Origin: Globodera rostochiensis
Taxonomy: Eukaryota > Nematoda > Chromadorea > Rhabditida > Heteroderidae
Direction of reading: 5' to 3'
Assembly: GCA_018350325.1 (NCBI GenBank)
Contig: JAEVLN010000024.1
Location: forward strand, 341,248 to 405,247
DNA length: 64,000 nucleotides
Below are positions 1 to 9,853 of this stretch, piece after piece. A program made the position numbers and the translations under genes. The stretch's first letter is position 1. Each line of letters begins with the position of its first letter. A model generated the notes under the pieces. It saw nothing but the letters and a program-made list of their open reading frames with translations, ran no database searches and was not told the DNA's origin.

Positions 1-1020
1 AAAATTTTTTAATATTCAAATTTCCAAACGCTGTGTAAGTTAAATGTTTTAACTTTTATTAAAACATTTGATAAATTTTTATAATTTGCAAAATTTAAGC
101 AAAAAAATGAAATGCTTGTTAAAAGATATTACTTGCGTCCGCGATGAATTGCTCCATTTTTGTTAATGAAATCCATGGGCGTTGGTCAAGCACAGCAACG
201 TGAGCAACGAGGGCGCACCCCGTTCCCTGTATTTGGCGAAAATTCCATATTTTTCATTGTTTGAATAGCATTATTCTTTAACTTGCAAGGGGCTTGTGAA
301 ATTATATTTTCTGTATTTAAATATAAAATTTACAATACGTTGGAATCATTATTTTCTTTTAAAGCATTAATTTTTTATCTAATTGATCACTTGATATAAT
401 AGGTGTTTTTTATGAGGAAATTTTTGGTTTCTTACGTTCTGTTTTATCTTTTGTGTTTTTTTTTTGTAAAACAATAATATTTACAAAAATTATTGCTGTC
501 ACCTCGGATAATAAATATCTATTTTATGATTATTAAACATTAATAATCTTTTTTTATTATACATGTTTAAGGTTTGATAGCTTTGGTTAATATTAATTTT
601 AAAAAACTTTAAATTGTTTAAATACATAAATACTAATTTTCAAAAGAAATGAAGATTTAATTGAAAAAATAAATTTTTATTAATGATTTGTGTTTTTTAC
701 ACTTTAAAGGGCATAAATAAACATAATCAACCGCGTATAATACAACTTAAATTAAAATATATGTTTAAATTTTCAGGATTAATGAACAAATAAATTTGAA
801 TCAAGACCGTCCCTGTTAGGGAATTTGTTTGCAAAATATGAATTTTTATAATTTGTTAAAGTAGCAGTATTACTGTTATTAAATATTTTGATAAATGATT
901 TTATTTTAGTTTTTGATAGAAACAATACTTAAATATGTAAATTGGCCATGTCGAGGGACGGGGACTACCCAATTTTGGAGCTCGGGGAGCAGTCCTAATT
1001 CAAAAATTAAATAATCTTTT
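1..1020. other. AT-rich host sequence, no gene seen
   Basis: No open frame with convincing composition or motif. A short GC-richer patch at about 941-1000 (GGCCATGTCGAGGGACGGGG) resembles the one at 52860-52880 and may be repeat-derived. Confidence 0.5.
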
Positions 1021-1528
1021 GAGAATTCTGCTTTACATCAGGGGGGGTCGGCGGTGCCGATAGGCGCCGCCGAGAAAATTTTGAATTTTTTACTTAATTT
1101 GTTAAGGGATTTTGCAACCATTTTTTGAAGCTTTTCAGAAATGGGAGGGGTGCGGGGAATTTTTTGAAGATTTTGATGGAATTGTTAAAAAAATTGGTCT
1201 TGATTTTTAAAAATTACAAAACAAAAGGGTCACCCTATGATTTATTTCTTATAATGAAACAAATAAAAAAATTTGTATGCCTTCAAAAAATATTAAAACC
1301 GAAATATTTTTAAAAATTGTTTCTTTTACCATCGAAGAGTTCATAGGGAAAAAATAATTTACAAAGTCGGGGGTTCGAACCCGCAGCCCCAGGCATTACT
1401 CACCATTTTACAAAAAAAATTTAATAAAAAGAATAAAAAAGAATTTCACGAGGAAAAGTTGAACCTTAGATAAAATTGAATCACTTCACTCAGTTTAACC
1501 ACTGCGCCCGTGAGATCACAATGAATCA
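1021..1528 (-). repeat. tRNA-derived SINE-like repeat, copy 1, with GC-rich hairpin
   Basis: Read on the minus strand, the head near 1525-1440 has box A-like GGCGCAGTGGTTAAACTG, box B-like GGTTCAACTTT and complementary ends TCACG / CGTGA. The body extends to 1021 and contains the hairpin at 1048-1073: arms TCGGCGGTGCC and GGCGCCGCCGA around GATA. The same hairpin plus flank and a similar tRNA-like head recur at 53556-53790. A second box B-like GGGTTCGAACCC occurs at about 1370. Confidence 0.6.
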
Positions 1529-1583
1529 TTGGAAAATTTCCAATATATTACTCAATCAAGTTCAATTCTTCAATTTTTACCCT

Positions 1584-1712
1584 GTTCTAGCTTGGCCTGT
1601 TCTGTTCCTGTTCCAAGGATTTTGAATCTGCTCCTGTTCCTGTGCTGTTCTGAATTCTAGAATAGAACAGGAACAGAACAGGAACAGAACAGGCCAAGAT
1701 GGAACAGGAAAA
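1584..1712. repeat. Foldback of GGAACAGAACA units
   Basis: CTTGGCCTGTTCTGTTCC on the left is the reverse complement of GGAACAGAACAGGCCAAG on the right, with repeated CCTGTTC / GAACAGG units and a short spacer containing TTCTAGAA. It can form a long hairpin, perhaps a MITE-like element. Confidence 0.7.
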
Positions 1713-1730
1713 CACTGGTCTAAACTAATT

Positions 1731-4058
1731 GTAAAATATATTTCTTGCTGTTGAAATTAATTAAATAAATCAACTTTAACGAGAACGGAGATTATGTGAT
1801 CAATATGTTGGAGTCGTGGAACACAAGCAACGAAGAATCAGAAAATCGATCTTGAGTAATCAATTTAAAAATATTGTTAAATATGAATAAACCTATACAT
1901 AAAATATTAAAAAACCATGGCCCTTTAAAAAATAAAAAGAAGTTCCAAGTCTGTAAGTTACAAAATCAAATCTATTTCTAATTTAAATATTTTAAACTGC
2001 CGATAAAACTAATTAAATAATTCAAATTTTTAATCTTATGTATAAATTTTCATTCTTTTAAGAATAGCATTTAAATACAGTAAATTAATCTAATTCACCG
2101 GCTGTCATTATACTTACACTTGGCTTTTGCAACGGTTTAAAAAATAACAATTTTTTCACTAAAATTCTTGATTTAAACATTGTTTTGATTAAAAGTGATG
2201 TATTTTATTTTTTGACTATTAATAACGTTAACAATGTGTATAGATGGCGATCGTCCCCATTGTAAAATTATTTTTAATAGGTAAATTTACTTAAATTCTT
2301 AGATATTTATGTGTAATGCTATAACACAAAAGAAACTATTTTTTATTTTAAAGTTGTTATAATCCCTCCGGCTGGCCAAATACTGGCTTTTAATATTTTT
2401 AATAACGTTTTGAATTTTATTTATTTTTGCTTAATAAGAAGTAAATTCTATATTTGCTTTAAAAAATTTTAAGTTGTTTTTTTGCATCACTGACACGTAC
2501 TGCTTGTTTTCCCTCATCTCTTTGATCCACTCTGCCAACATATTTGTGGTTTATTTATTTTAATAATTTGATATTTATATTTTGGCTAAAGCTATAAATA
2601 ATATTTTTAAAATGTAAGAAACAATCTTATTAACTTGTTAATTTTTTGTTTTGTTGGGTAATATTATTCTATTAAACAAAATTTTTGAGTTGTACTATTA
2701 TATTTATCAATAAATTGTTTGATTACTTATTAATAAAAATCGATTTAAAAAAACCCGAAAACACCAGTTCTTCAACCTTTGATGAGTTTGTGTGATTTGT
2801 TAAATAACATATCATGATTGCTTAGAATATATTGAAATTTAAATATATGCAAATTTAAATTAGTAAAGATTTCAACTTTAAAAAAAAAAATTGGATTACC
2901 TATTGAAATAATTATATTTAAAACACTCCAATATTGATTGACTGATGAGAATGCACATATACGGATATGTCATCAGAACTTCGAAAAATAAGACTGCAAA
3001 TGCATGTTGAATACCTATATGCCAAAGTAAAGAAAAAACGACAATTTAAAATTTCAAAGTAATTATGCAAGGCCCATTTAAAATGTACTATATTTAAAAA
3101 AAAAGTTAAATTAAAAATTTATTAAAAGCTGAGAATAAAGATTTTAATAAATAAATTTATCATTCTAATATTTTTCTAACTAATCAATTTGACAAATTTT
3201 ACGCAAAAAACTTGCAAAAGATGACGAACATTAAATGATAAAAATATAGTTTTTTACTTTGACATTTGATAAAGCTAAGAAATTACAAAATTTTTTAAAA
3301 ATTAAATTTTATATGTTTAAATTAAACAATATATTATAAAGTTGTATACCTAGTAGTATAGAGAAGCAGGCATAATCGTCGCAGAATTATTAATTGTTAG
3401 ATTTATCAACAAATTTCATTCTTAACCTATGTATAGGTTGGTAGTGCCATCGGCACGGCAGCCGAGCGAGCCCTCAGTGAGACAGAACAAAGAGATTTTG
3501 AGAAACCACTCAACGACTGCGCAGTGCGCACCGATTCCGAAGAAGAAAAAGCGTTTTCGTAATAAGAAAACTCATTACGATTGATAATAAATTAGGCCAG
3601 ATTAAATTATTTATTAAGCAAATAAATAATATTATTAAAAGAAAAATCGAAGCAAATCAATAAAAAAAAACTCAATTGTTTTGTGTATAACATTAATGTG
3701 AATAAAAAAAATAAAAATGTAAATAATTTAAAAAATCTTAAATTTTGTAAAGGAACTGATCCAATTTGAATATGTATTTAGTACTTAAGGCGTAGATATC
3801 TGGATCGTTGCATATATAATGGCTAGTAATAAATAATTTGGGACAAAAAATCAAAAAAGGTGCGTATGGTTGCCAAATCTCCAAATCTAATTAAATATAA
3901 TTAAGCAAACACAAATTTGACAAACAATATCACTGTCTTATTTTTAAATTAAGAATAAAGGAATAATCCAGATAAAGAGCGATAACATTGAAATTATCTT
4001 TATTCATAACATAAAGATTAAATTGATCAGAAAAATCTAAAAATATAACTATATATAT

Positions 4059-4103
<45 letters not shown>

Positions 4104-5784
4104 TAAGATACAAAAAATGCCTAATAAGAATTACGGTTAAATGGGCAAATTACAATTGTGACCAGAACCCATTAAATATTGGGCATAAGAATAATTAAAT
4201 TGATAAAATGATTTTAGTGATTATATCTAATAGAAATAAATTATTTATTGTTTTAGAGTTCGTTCCGAAAAAGGCAAATGTTGTTTATCCGCCAGTAATT
4301 AAATATTACTGGCACTAAACGTACATGGGCATTGAAATAATGTTTGATGATCTATTAGAGATTTTTAATTCGGTAACGATAAAAATGTTTACCAAATATT
4401 TAAATATCGTGTCTTTATGTCAAAAATTTAAAATTACCCATGCAAATGCTAAAATTTAAAAAATTTCTCAGTGCAAAAGCGTCTTATTTCTTCTCATCAG
4501 CGGAGCTTAATAAGTTGCAAAATAAAAATTAATTAAAAGCATTTTTAGATTTACAAAATTAAAAGGCATTACTAAAAAATATTTTTGGTTGCACCCGGAA
4601 CTTGACTTTCTAAATAAAAAACATTTAAATTTTTAATTAATAATGCTAAAAATTAAGAAATCAAAAAATTTGTTAATCAAATAAAGGTATGTTGTAAATA
4701 ACTAAAATTCAGAAATTTGTAAAACTTCTCTTCCATTTTGCATTGTAAAACAATAATTGTTATTTAATAAATAATTAATTACAAAGATTTAAACACAAAA
4801 TGACTACCTGTTGTTGCACACTCTACTGATCAAAAATCAATTAGAACATTTAAGTTAAATTAATTTTGTTCCGTCATCGAATTACCGTCGGGTATAAATC
4901 GGGATGTCTATTTTATACCTTCTATTTCTTAACAGTATAATAAAAACAACAAGCTGGTAAACAAATTCAGGCACGATGGCACTTCGCAAATGTTAAATAA
5001 AATTTTTAATAAATAAAAAAAAGTTGGAAAATTTGTAGGCAATAAATAACAATCGAGTGTTTATCCTTTTAATTTTTTTTTGTGGTCGTATAATCATTAT
5101 TTAGAACATTTTTATTTAACGTCGCGAAGGCGAATATATCATTAACCTTTTATAATAAAAATTTATAAAACTAAAAACCTAAAAAATAAAAATATAAAAA
5201 CCAACAAGAATTGATTAATCAAATATGCTAAAATAAAATGATTGATAAAGACATACTGACGCTGGCGGGTTGCCAACCACTGCGTTACAATTGTGATGGT
5301 GTTGTTCGACTTCGTGGCCAAAAGGTAGAAGGGAGGCTCATTATTCTAAGGTTGAAATATTTTGGGCACCATTTACCAAATATGAGAGACCCTACTGGTC
5401 GAGGGGTTTTAAACAAATTTAAGGTTAAAAATTCATTATAATTTTTTGACTAAATAAGCAAAGAATTTTAAAAGGTAAAATGCGTATACTTCTATTCATG
5501 CGTTGCTATGAATGAAATACAATCAAAACACGCGTAGTGATTATGGAATACACATACTGCACTGTGACCCGTGTATAATAGGAAAACAACAAAGAGATTG
5601 TAGTTAATCAATTAAAAATACCAAAAAAAAAATTAATCTTTATAATGAAATAATTACTGAAAACCACAATGATAAAATAACGTAATAAATTAGGCGGCAC
5701 AAGTCTTCTTGCCAATACTGGTCCTGTGTACATATAATCCGTATGATAAACAAAGAATAATTGGGGGGGGGCATCTTCTGGATC
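1731..5784. other. AT-rich host flank, no confident gene
   Basis: Mostly AT-rich. A TA microsatellite lies at 4044-4098. The patch at 3446-3562 is GC-richer and open in two plus frames: one ends SEEEKAFS, the other contains PIPKKKKRFRNKK. It may be an exon remnant. The 67-codon frame at 5238-5441 has no recognisable family. Confidence 0.4.
4044..4098. repeat. (TA)n microsatellite
   Basis: Two runs of TA dinucleotides separated by AAATATAA. Confidence 0.9.
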
Positions 5785-5836
5785 AGTAGATATTGCCCGC
5801 ACACTTTGCGTCCCCTACTTGACTTTTTTTTGCTGG
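5785..5836 (+). repeat. Left terminal inverted repeat of the Maverick
   Basis: Starts AGTAGATATTG and ends TTTTTTTTGCTGG. It matches the reverse complement of 28060-28111 over 52 positions without gaps, with four mismatches. Degenerate TTGACTTTTTT motifs recur just inside at about 5990-6025. Confidence 0.88.
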
Positions 5837-6368
5837 ACTTTTGCGTTTAGTTTTTTCTGGTGGACTTTATCGATGCATATGGTGGTTGGAGGCGTATGGA
5901 TGGGTGGAAGAAGGGTCCGGGAGGGTGAGGTGGGGGACGTGCAGGGTCCAACGGGGAGCGGTGTGGGGAGAGGGTGGCCATACCTCCCTATTTGACTTTT
6001 TTCAGCTTGACTTTTGCGTTTGAATGCTCCTAACGAAATTTTTACGACGCATTTGAGGCTGCAGTGGAGGGGAGGGGGGGGGCAAAGGTTGTTGGTGGAA
6101 GAATGCAAAAATTTGACAAAACAAATAGCGTTGGCAAACGCGTTAGCAATTTGACCGATTTGGGTGTGACAAATTGTGTAACGCTGTGCCAATGTCATTT
6201 GCCCGACAAATATGCGGTACAGGTAGTATCTTTGAACTTGGGCAAAGAATGGTTGATTTGTGAATAATGATGATGTTTATACCACGGCGTCACATGCTGA
6301 TAACAAACATTGCACCATATTGGTGGTCGTATACATACAAATGCCAACTGGTCTGGTTCCCTATCTTT
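5837..6368. other. Left subterminal region, no gene seen
   Basis: G-rich plus-strand low-complexity sequence (GGGTGAGGTGGGG-like) with degenerate copies of the terminal TTGACTTTTTT motif. The short open frames on both strands show no family resemblance and strong base-composition bias, so none is called. Confidence 0.5.
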
Positions 6369-7028
6369 CTAAGCAGAAACATTATCGTCATCATCTCCTC
6401 CGGCATCGGGATGTGGCGTTGCACGTTGTGTCTTGGGCGGCTCACGGTCGGCCACATGGCCGGCTGTTCGCTTCATTGAACTTTCAGCAGACACCATCAT
6501 CGGTATGGCGATTGAAGCGTGCACAGCGGTTCGCATCGGCTCCGGAATGGCGCCACTCATGTAGGAAGACATGCGATTCGCTTCACGCATCGTCGACTGG
6601 CGATGCTCATCAACAATGGTGTTGCCGTTGCGCTCCGAAATGTAGCCCGAGTGGCGTAGCCAACGAACGATGGCCATCCAACACAGAAGGAACATTGGTA
6701 AAACGATGGCATAGTTTGCGAACAGGAGCAGCGCTTGGAGAATGTGCATGTGGTTGACATCGGCACCGTGCGCGGAGGCATCGGTGGAAACTGCGCCTGT
6801 TGTGCCTTGGTCAGCAGTGCCAAACGGGTTGGCGGCGGCACCAACAGCAAACATACCACTCTGTTGCTGCTGTTCAAGGCTGCTTGTTGTAGTTTGGCTC
6901 AAGTTAATTGGGGACACGAAGGGGGCGGAAGCGATGACGCGATCGCGTATTTCTTCACCGCCGAACAGCATCATCGTGTTGTCCCCGGGCTCGTAAACAA
7001 TCATCCAGCTTAAGTTGTTATGCACCAT
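6369..7028 (-). CDS. Small single-pass membrane protein of the Maverick, unknown function
   Basis: The first true ATG is at 7028 and gives about 219 residues. There is one strong hydrophobic segment (around residues 98-122, LLLFANYAIVLPMFLLCW) followed by basic residues, consistent with a single transmembrane helix. The N-terminal half is Gln/Ala/Gly-rich and the C-terminus ends in an acidic DDDD tail. It sits at the left end, downstream of the major capsid gene on the same strand. I do not recognise a family. Location and topology are compatible with a virion membrane or membrane-active protein, but that is inference. It is not a class I/III fusogen: far too short and lacking a large ectodomain. 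Confidence 0.6.
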   Translation of the reverse strand: MVHNNLSWMIVYEPGDNTMMLFGGEEIRDRVIASAPFVSPINLSQTTTSSLEQQQQSGMFAVGAAANPFGTADQGTTGAVSTDASAHGADVNHMHILQALLLFANYAIVLPMFLLCWMAIVRWLRHSGYISERNGNTIVDEHRQSTMREANRMSSYMSGAIPEPMRTAVHASIAIPMMVSAESSMKRTAGHVADREPPKTQRATPHPDAGGDDDDNVSA

Positions 7029-7082
7029 TGGTAACAAACGTGTAGTGTGTTCTTTATCGTGTGAACAAATATGTACATGTAT

Positions 7083-8469
7083 TTATGCAATTTTTGAATC
7101 CGACACAATATGGCGATTATAGTCAATCATGATCAGCTGATCAAACTCTCCGAGCACCAACATTTCAACCCCGCCCGTCGGTATGTCGTTGTTGAACTGC
7201 AGCCGGATGCTGGTCGTGCCGGAGCGCAGCAGTTCAAAGCCGCAACTGTCGTCCAGCGTCGACGTGAGCGGAACGACAAAAAAGGTCCATCCGTCTTGGA
7301 ATTGGTCCAGCGTGATGTCCATGGAGCGTTCCGAGTTTGCCATCCCCAACGCTTCGTACATGTCGACAAACGGTCGAACGTATGCGGCGTCTGCAAAGTT
7401 CATGCGATGCGGCACTGCCGGGTACGTCTGGCCAGCCGCATGCACGCTGATGTCACGGATGGAATAGGGACGGAAGTTGAAAGGCGAGTGCGCCAAATCG
7501 CCGTTGAACGCCCGGTTGAGCACCAGTGCAATGGTGACGCGTCGTGGAATCGCGGCGGAAAAGATGTTGTACTCCATCTCGGTGCGGCCGGCGCTCAGGT
7601 AGACAGACTTCATCTCCGTTTTACGCACAGCATAAGTGGCCGGCTGCCGCTCCAGGGTTTTGTAAATGGACATGTTCAACGACGGCTGCACCTCCACCAT
7701 CTTCACGTAGAGTTTGATGTCGTGCAGGTAAAGGCTGTACTTTGCGCCTTTATTTTGACCGGGTGCCAAGCAGTGCAAAAGGAAGTCGTCCTTTGCGCGG
7801 TAGATGGTGAACAGTACGTCCATGTTGTTCAACAGGTACAACTCCTGGTTGCCGAGGTCAAAGTCCAAACGAGAAATGAAGCGTGCTTTGCGCCCGCCGG
7901 CAAAACGACGACATCGCGCTATGAAGCCCGCATCCGTAGCGACGTCGTGTTTGAATGATGGATAGTAGCCGGAGCTGGCCATGAAATGCCCTTTGACACT
8001 TGCGGGGAAGGACAGCTCATTGGTCATGTACGCTTTGTACGGATACAGGGTGCCGCTGTCATACAACTCGGTGTTTTGCACTTCCACCTGAACAAAGAAA
8101 CAAGTGGTTTAATCCATGCAAACAAAAGTTGGGTCTACGTGCTTTCAATTGTTGAACAAAGGTTTGCCCAATGCACTGAATCGGCGCAACGTGTGGGTCC
8201 GCTTGTGCATCGATGGGGACCCGTTGGCCCCCGTCCTCCTTGACAATGCCCAGCTCCAGGAACAGATAGACGCGTGACATGTCGGACCACAAGCTGTCGT
8301 TGAACATGCGGAACAGATACGGCCCCTCCTGGCTGATTGTTGACAACGGGAGCAGTTCGCGGAAGAAGGAGCGATTCACAGACACGTTTGTGGGCGGCAC
8401 TGCGAACACGTTGAGTGCGCTGTTGAATGCCAGCTCACTCTGCTCGCTGATTTTTTTTGGGCAACTCAT
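7083..8469 (-). CDS. Major capsid protein (double jelly-roll, Polinton MCP; F54H12.2-like)
   Basis: Two exons, 8469-8143 and 8087-7083, give about 443 residues. Exon 1 has the N-terminal Polinton MCP pattern (FAVPPTNVSVNR, then PLSTISQEGPYLFRM, and DMSRVYLFLELGI). Exon 2 has YPYKAYMTNEL early, and near the C-terminus FVVPLTSTLDD, then FNNDIPTGGVEMLVLGEF, typical of the nematode F54H12.2-like capsid family. The phase-0 junction that restores family spacing uses a GC donor (AAA|GCACGT) and the acceptor TTTGTTCAG. A GT donor 3 bases further on would leave the frames out of register. Start at ATG 8469, 49 bp upstream of nothing else on this strand but the stop of the 8519-9193 gene. Forms the icosahedral shell with the penton protein. 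Confidence 0.88.
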
Positions 8470-8518
8470 TGTTCCGAGTGGTGGGGGTCTTGTAGTCGTC
8501 GGCTTGTATGCGCGTTGA

Positions 8519-9193
8519 TCAATAGGAACCCAGTGCGTCAAATCGCACGCGTTTCGCTCCCCTCTTTTGATTTTTATTAACAGCGAAAGGCGCGCGCTTC
8601 GCTCCCGACTTTTTGCGGTATGGCTGATCAGCTGAGATAGGTGCAGGTCCAATTGCTGATTGCAAGTGTTGTTTAGACGGATGACAACCTTTTATACATT
8701 TAGGCGCCGTTGTCTTCTGCTTTGCTTTATTCTCATCGCCGCCCCCCAAGTGTCGACGGTAGCGTTTGAAATAAAAGGTGCCGCCGGATCCGCCGCTTCC
8801 TTTTTGTCTGCCCACATTTTCGGCAGCCTTCTCCAATAGGTTCTTGAGTCCCGCTTTGCTCTCGCTGACCAACGAATCCTTCAGGTCTCGGCCTTCTAGC
8901 ACCTGGGAGAGAACGCGGGAGCCTGTCTCAAGGCCTTGGCGTCCAATCGCGGCTCCCGCCTGCCTTCCAATTGGAAGTAGGACGCGAAGAAAGCTGCGAA
9001 ACATGGAGCCGAGCCCGCCGGCTCCCCGCTGATAGGGCAGCCCCGTGAAGACGGGGTAAGAGGCGCTGCTTGCCGTATTCCCACCACCACCACCACCACC
9101 ACCGCTCATGCCCAAAACCATTGCATCCAGACGATTAATTGGTCCCGCAAAGTGCGACCAGTCTACCTTCAGCGGGTCAAAGTCGACGTGCAT
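8519..9193 (-). CDS. pX/pVI-like internal capsid/core protein of Maverick
   Basis: ATG at 9193 gives 224 residues; the frame extends upstream only through a TTG. A poly-Gly stretch follows residue 30. Then comes the family signature GLPYQRGAGGLGSMFRSFL, an amphipathic segment (VLLPIGRQAGAAIGR, then LETGSRVLSQVLEGRDLKDS), and a strongly basic tail (KKSGAKRAPF, RGAKRVRFDALG). Polinton and adintovirus genomes carry a similar protein related to adenovirus pX/pVI-like minor proteins; it would bind DNA or line the capsid. It lies directly between the major capsid and protease genes. The MSGG|G at residues 29-33 fits the adenain cleavage consensus (M/I/L)XGG|X, so maturation by the neighbouring protease is plausible. 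Family assignment is from pattern, not search. Confidence 0.7.
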   Translation of the reverse strand: MHVDFDPLKVDWSHFAGPINRLDAMVLGMSGGGGGGGGNTASSASYPVFTGLPYQRGAGGLGSMFRSFLRVLLPIGRQAGAAIGRQGLETGSRVLSQVLEGRDLKDSLVSESKAGLKNLLEKAAENVGRQKGSGGSGGTFYFKRYRRHLGGGDENKAKQKTTAPKCIKGCHPSKQHLQSAIGPAPISADQPYRKKSGAKRAPFAVNKNQKRGAKRVRFDALGSY

Positions 9194-9295
9194 GTTATCT
9201 TCTCTTTTCAATGAAGGAAGCAGTACGCGTCCTTCACTTATTTATGATGCTTTTGTAGTTTGTGCATTGCAAAACAAAAACGGCCCCCTCGCCAT

Positions 9296-9766
9296 CTAGA
9301 CGGCATGAGCATCGAAAATGTGTGTTCGAACAAAGGCGGAGACCAGTCGGTCTGGCTCCGTCTTCTGCTCGACAATGTGGGCAACAACGCGTCGCAGGGT
9401 CCACCCATTCCGGCATCGATGGCACAAAAAATAGATGACATGTTTGCCGCAGCTGGCCGACCGATCGGACTGCAGTGCGCGAACGTTACGGTTGACGGTG
9501 TGGAAGCGGCGTAAAAAGTTGTGAATGTACGGCGAGTACGGAGGCCAGTCGCCGAAAGAGTCAAAATAATCCACAGCGTGCACTGACTGCACATAGATGG
9601 CCACCCAGTGGCTGCCCCCTGCTGATGAGCTGTCCATGTTTGCGACCATACAGTGTGGCATCGGTCTGGCGAGCGTTGGAATGCGATCGGCTGGAAAACA
9701 GCCCACATACGCTCCACGTGTCGTGTGATTACGCCGCAAAATTTTGTCAATTTCAATTGAGTCCAT
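9296..9766 (-). CDS. Adenain-like cysteine protease (maturation protease, PRO)
   Basis: ATG at 9766 gives 156 residues, a usual length for Polinton proteases; the frame runs 21 codons further upstream without a good start. The catalytic triad of the adenovirus/Ulp1 (C5/C48) fold is visible in order: His in GSHWVAIYV, acidic residue in DYFDSFG, and Cys in SASCGKHVIYFL. The oxyanion-type Gln is in RALQSD just before the Cys. It would cleave capsid precursors during virion maturation. It lies between the pX-like and penton genes. No break is seen in the frame. Confidence 0.88.
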   Translation of the reverse strand: MDSIEIDKILRRNHTTRGAYVGCFPADRIPTLARPMPHCMVANMDSSSAGGSHWVAIYVQSVHAVDYFDSFGDWPPYSPYIHNFLRRFHTVNRNVRALQSDRSASCGKHVIYFLCHRCRNGWTLRRVVAHIVEQKTEPDRLVSAFVRTHIFDAHAV

Positions 9767-9853
9767 TTTTGTTCTAATTAAAACTTTTATCCATAATAAC
9801 GCATTCCCAAGATATATGAGTTTCCACATGCACGTACGTACACACCAAACACA

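Noticed and set aside
5238..5441. Short plus-strand frame just left of the element
   Set aside because: No recognisable motif, AT-rich ends; could be chance.
7110..7958. Plus-strand frame of 282 codons opposite the major capsid gene
   Set aside because: Shadow of the conserved minus-strand capsid coding sequence; no motif of its own.
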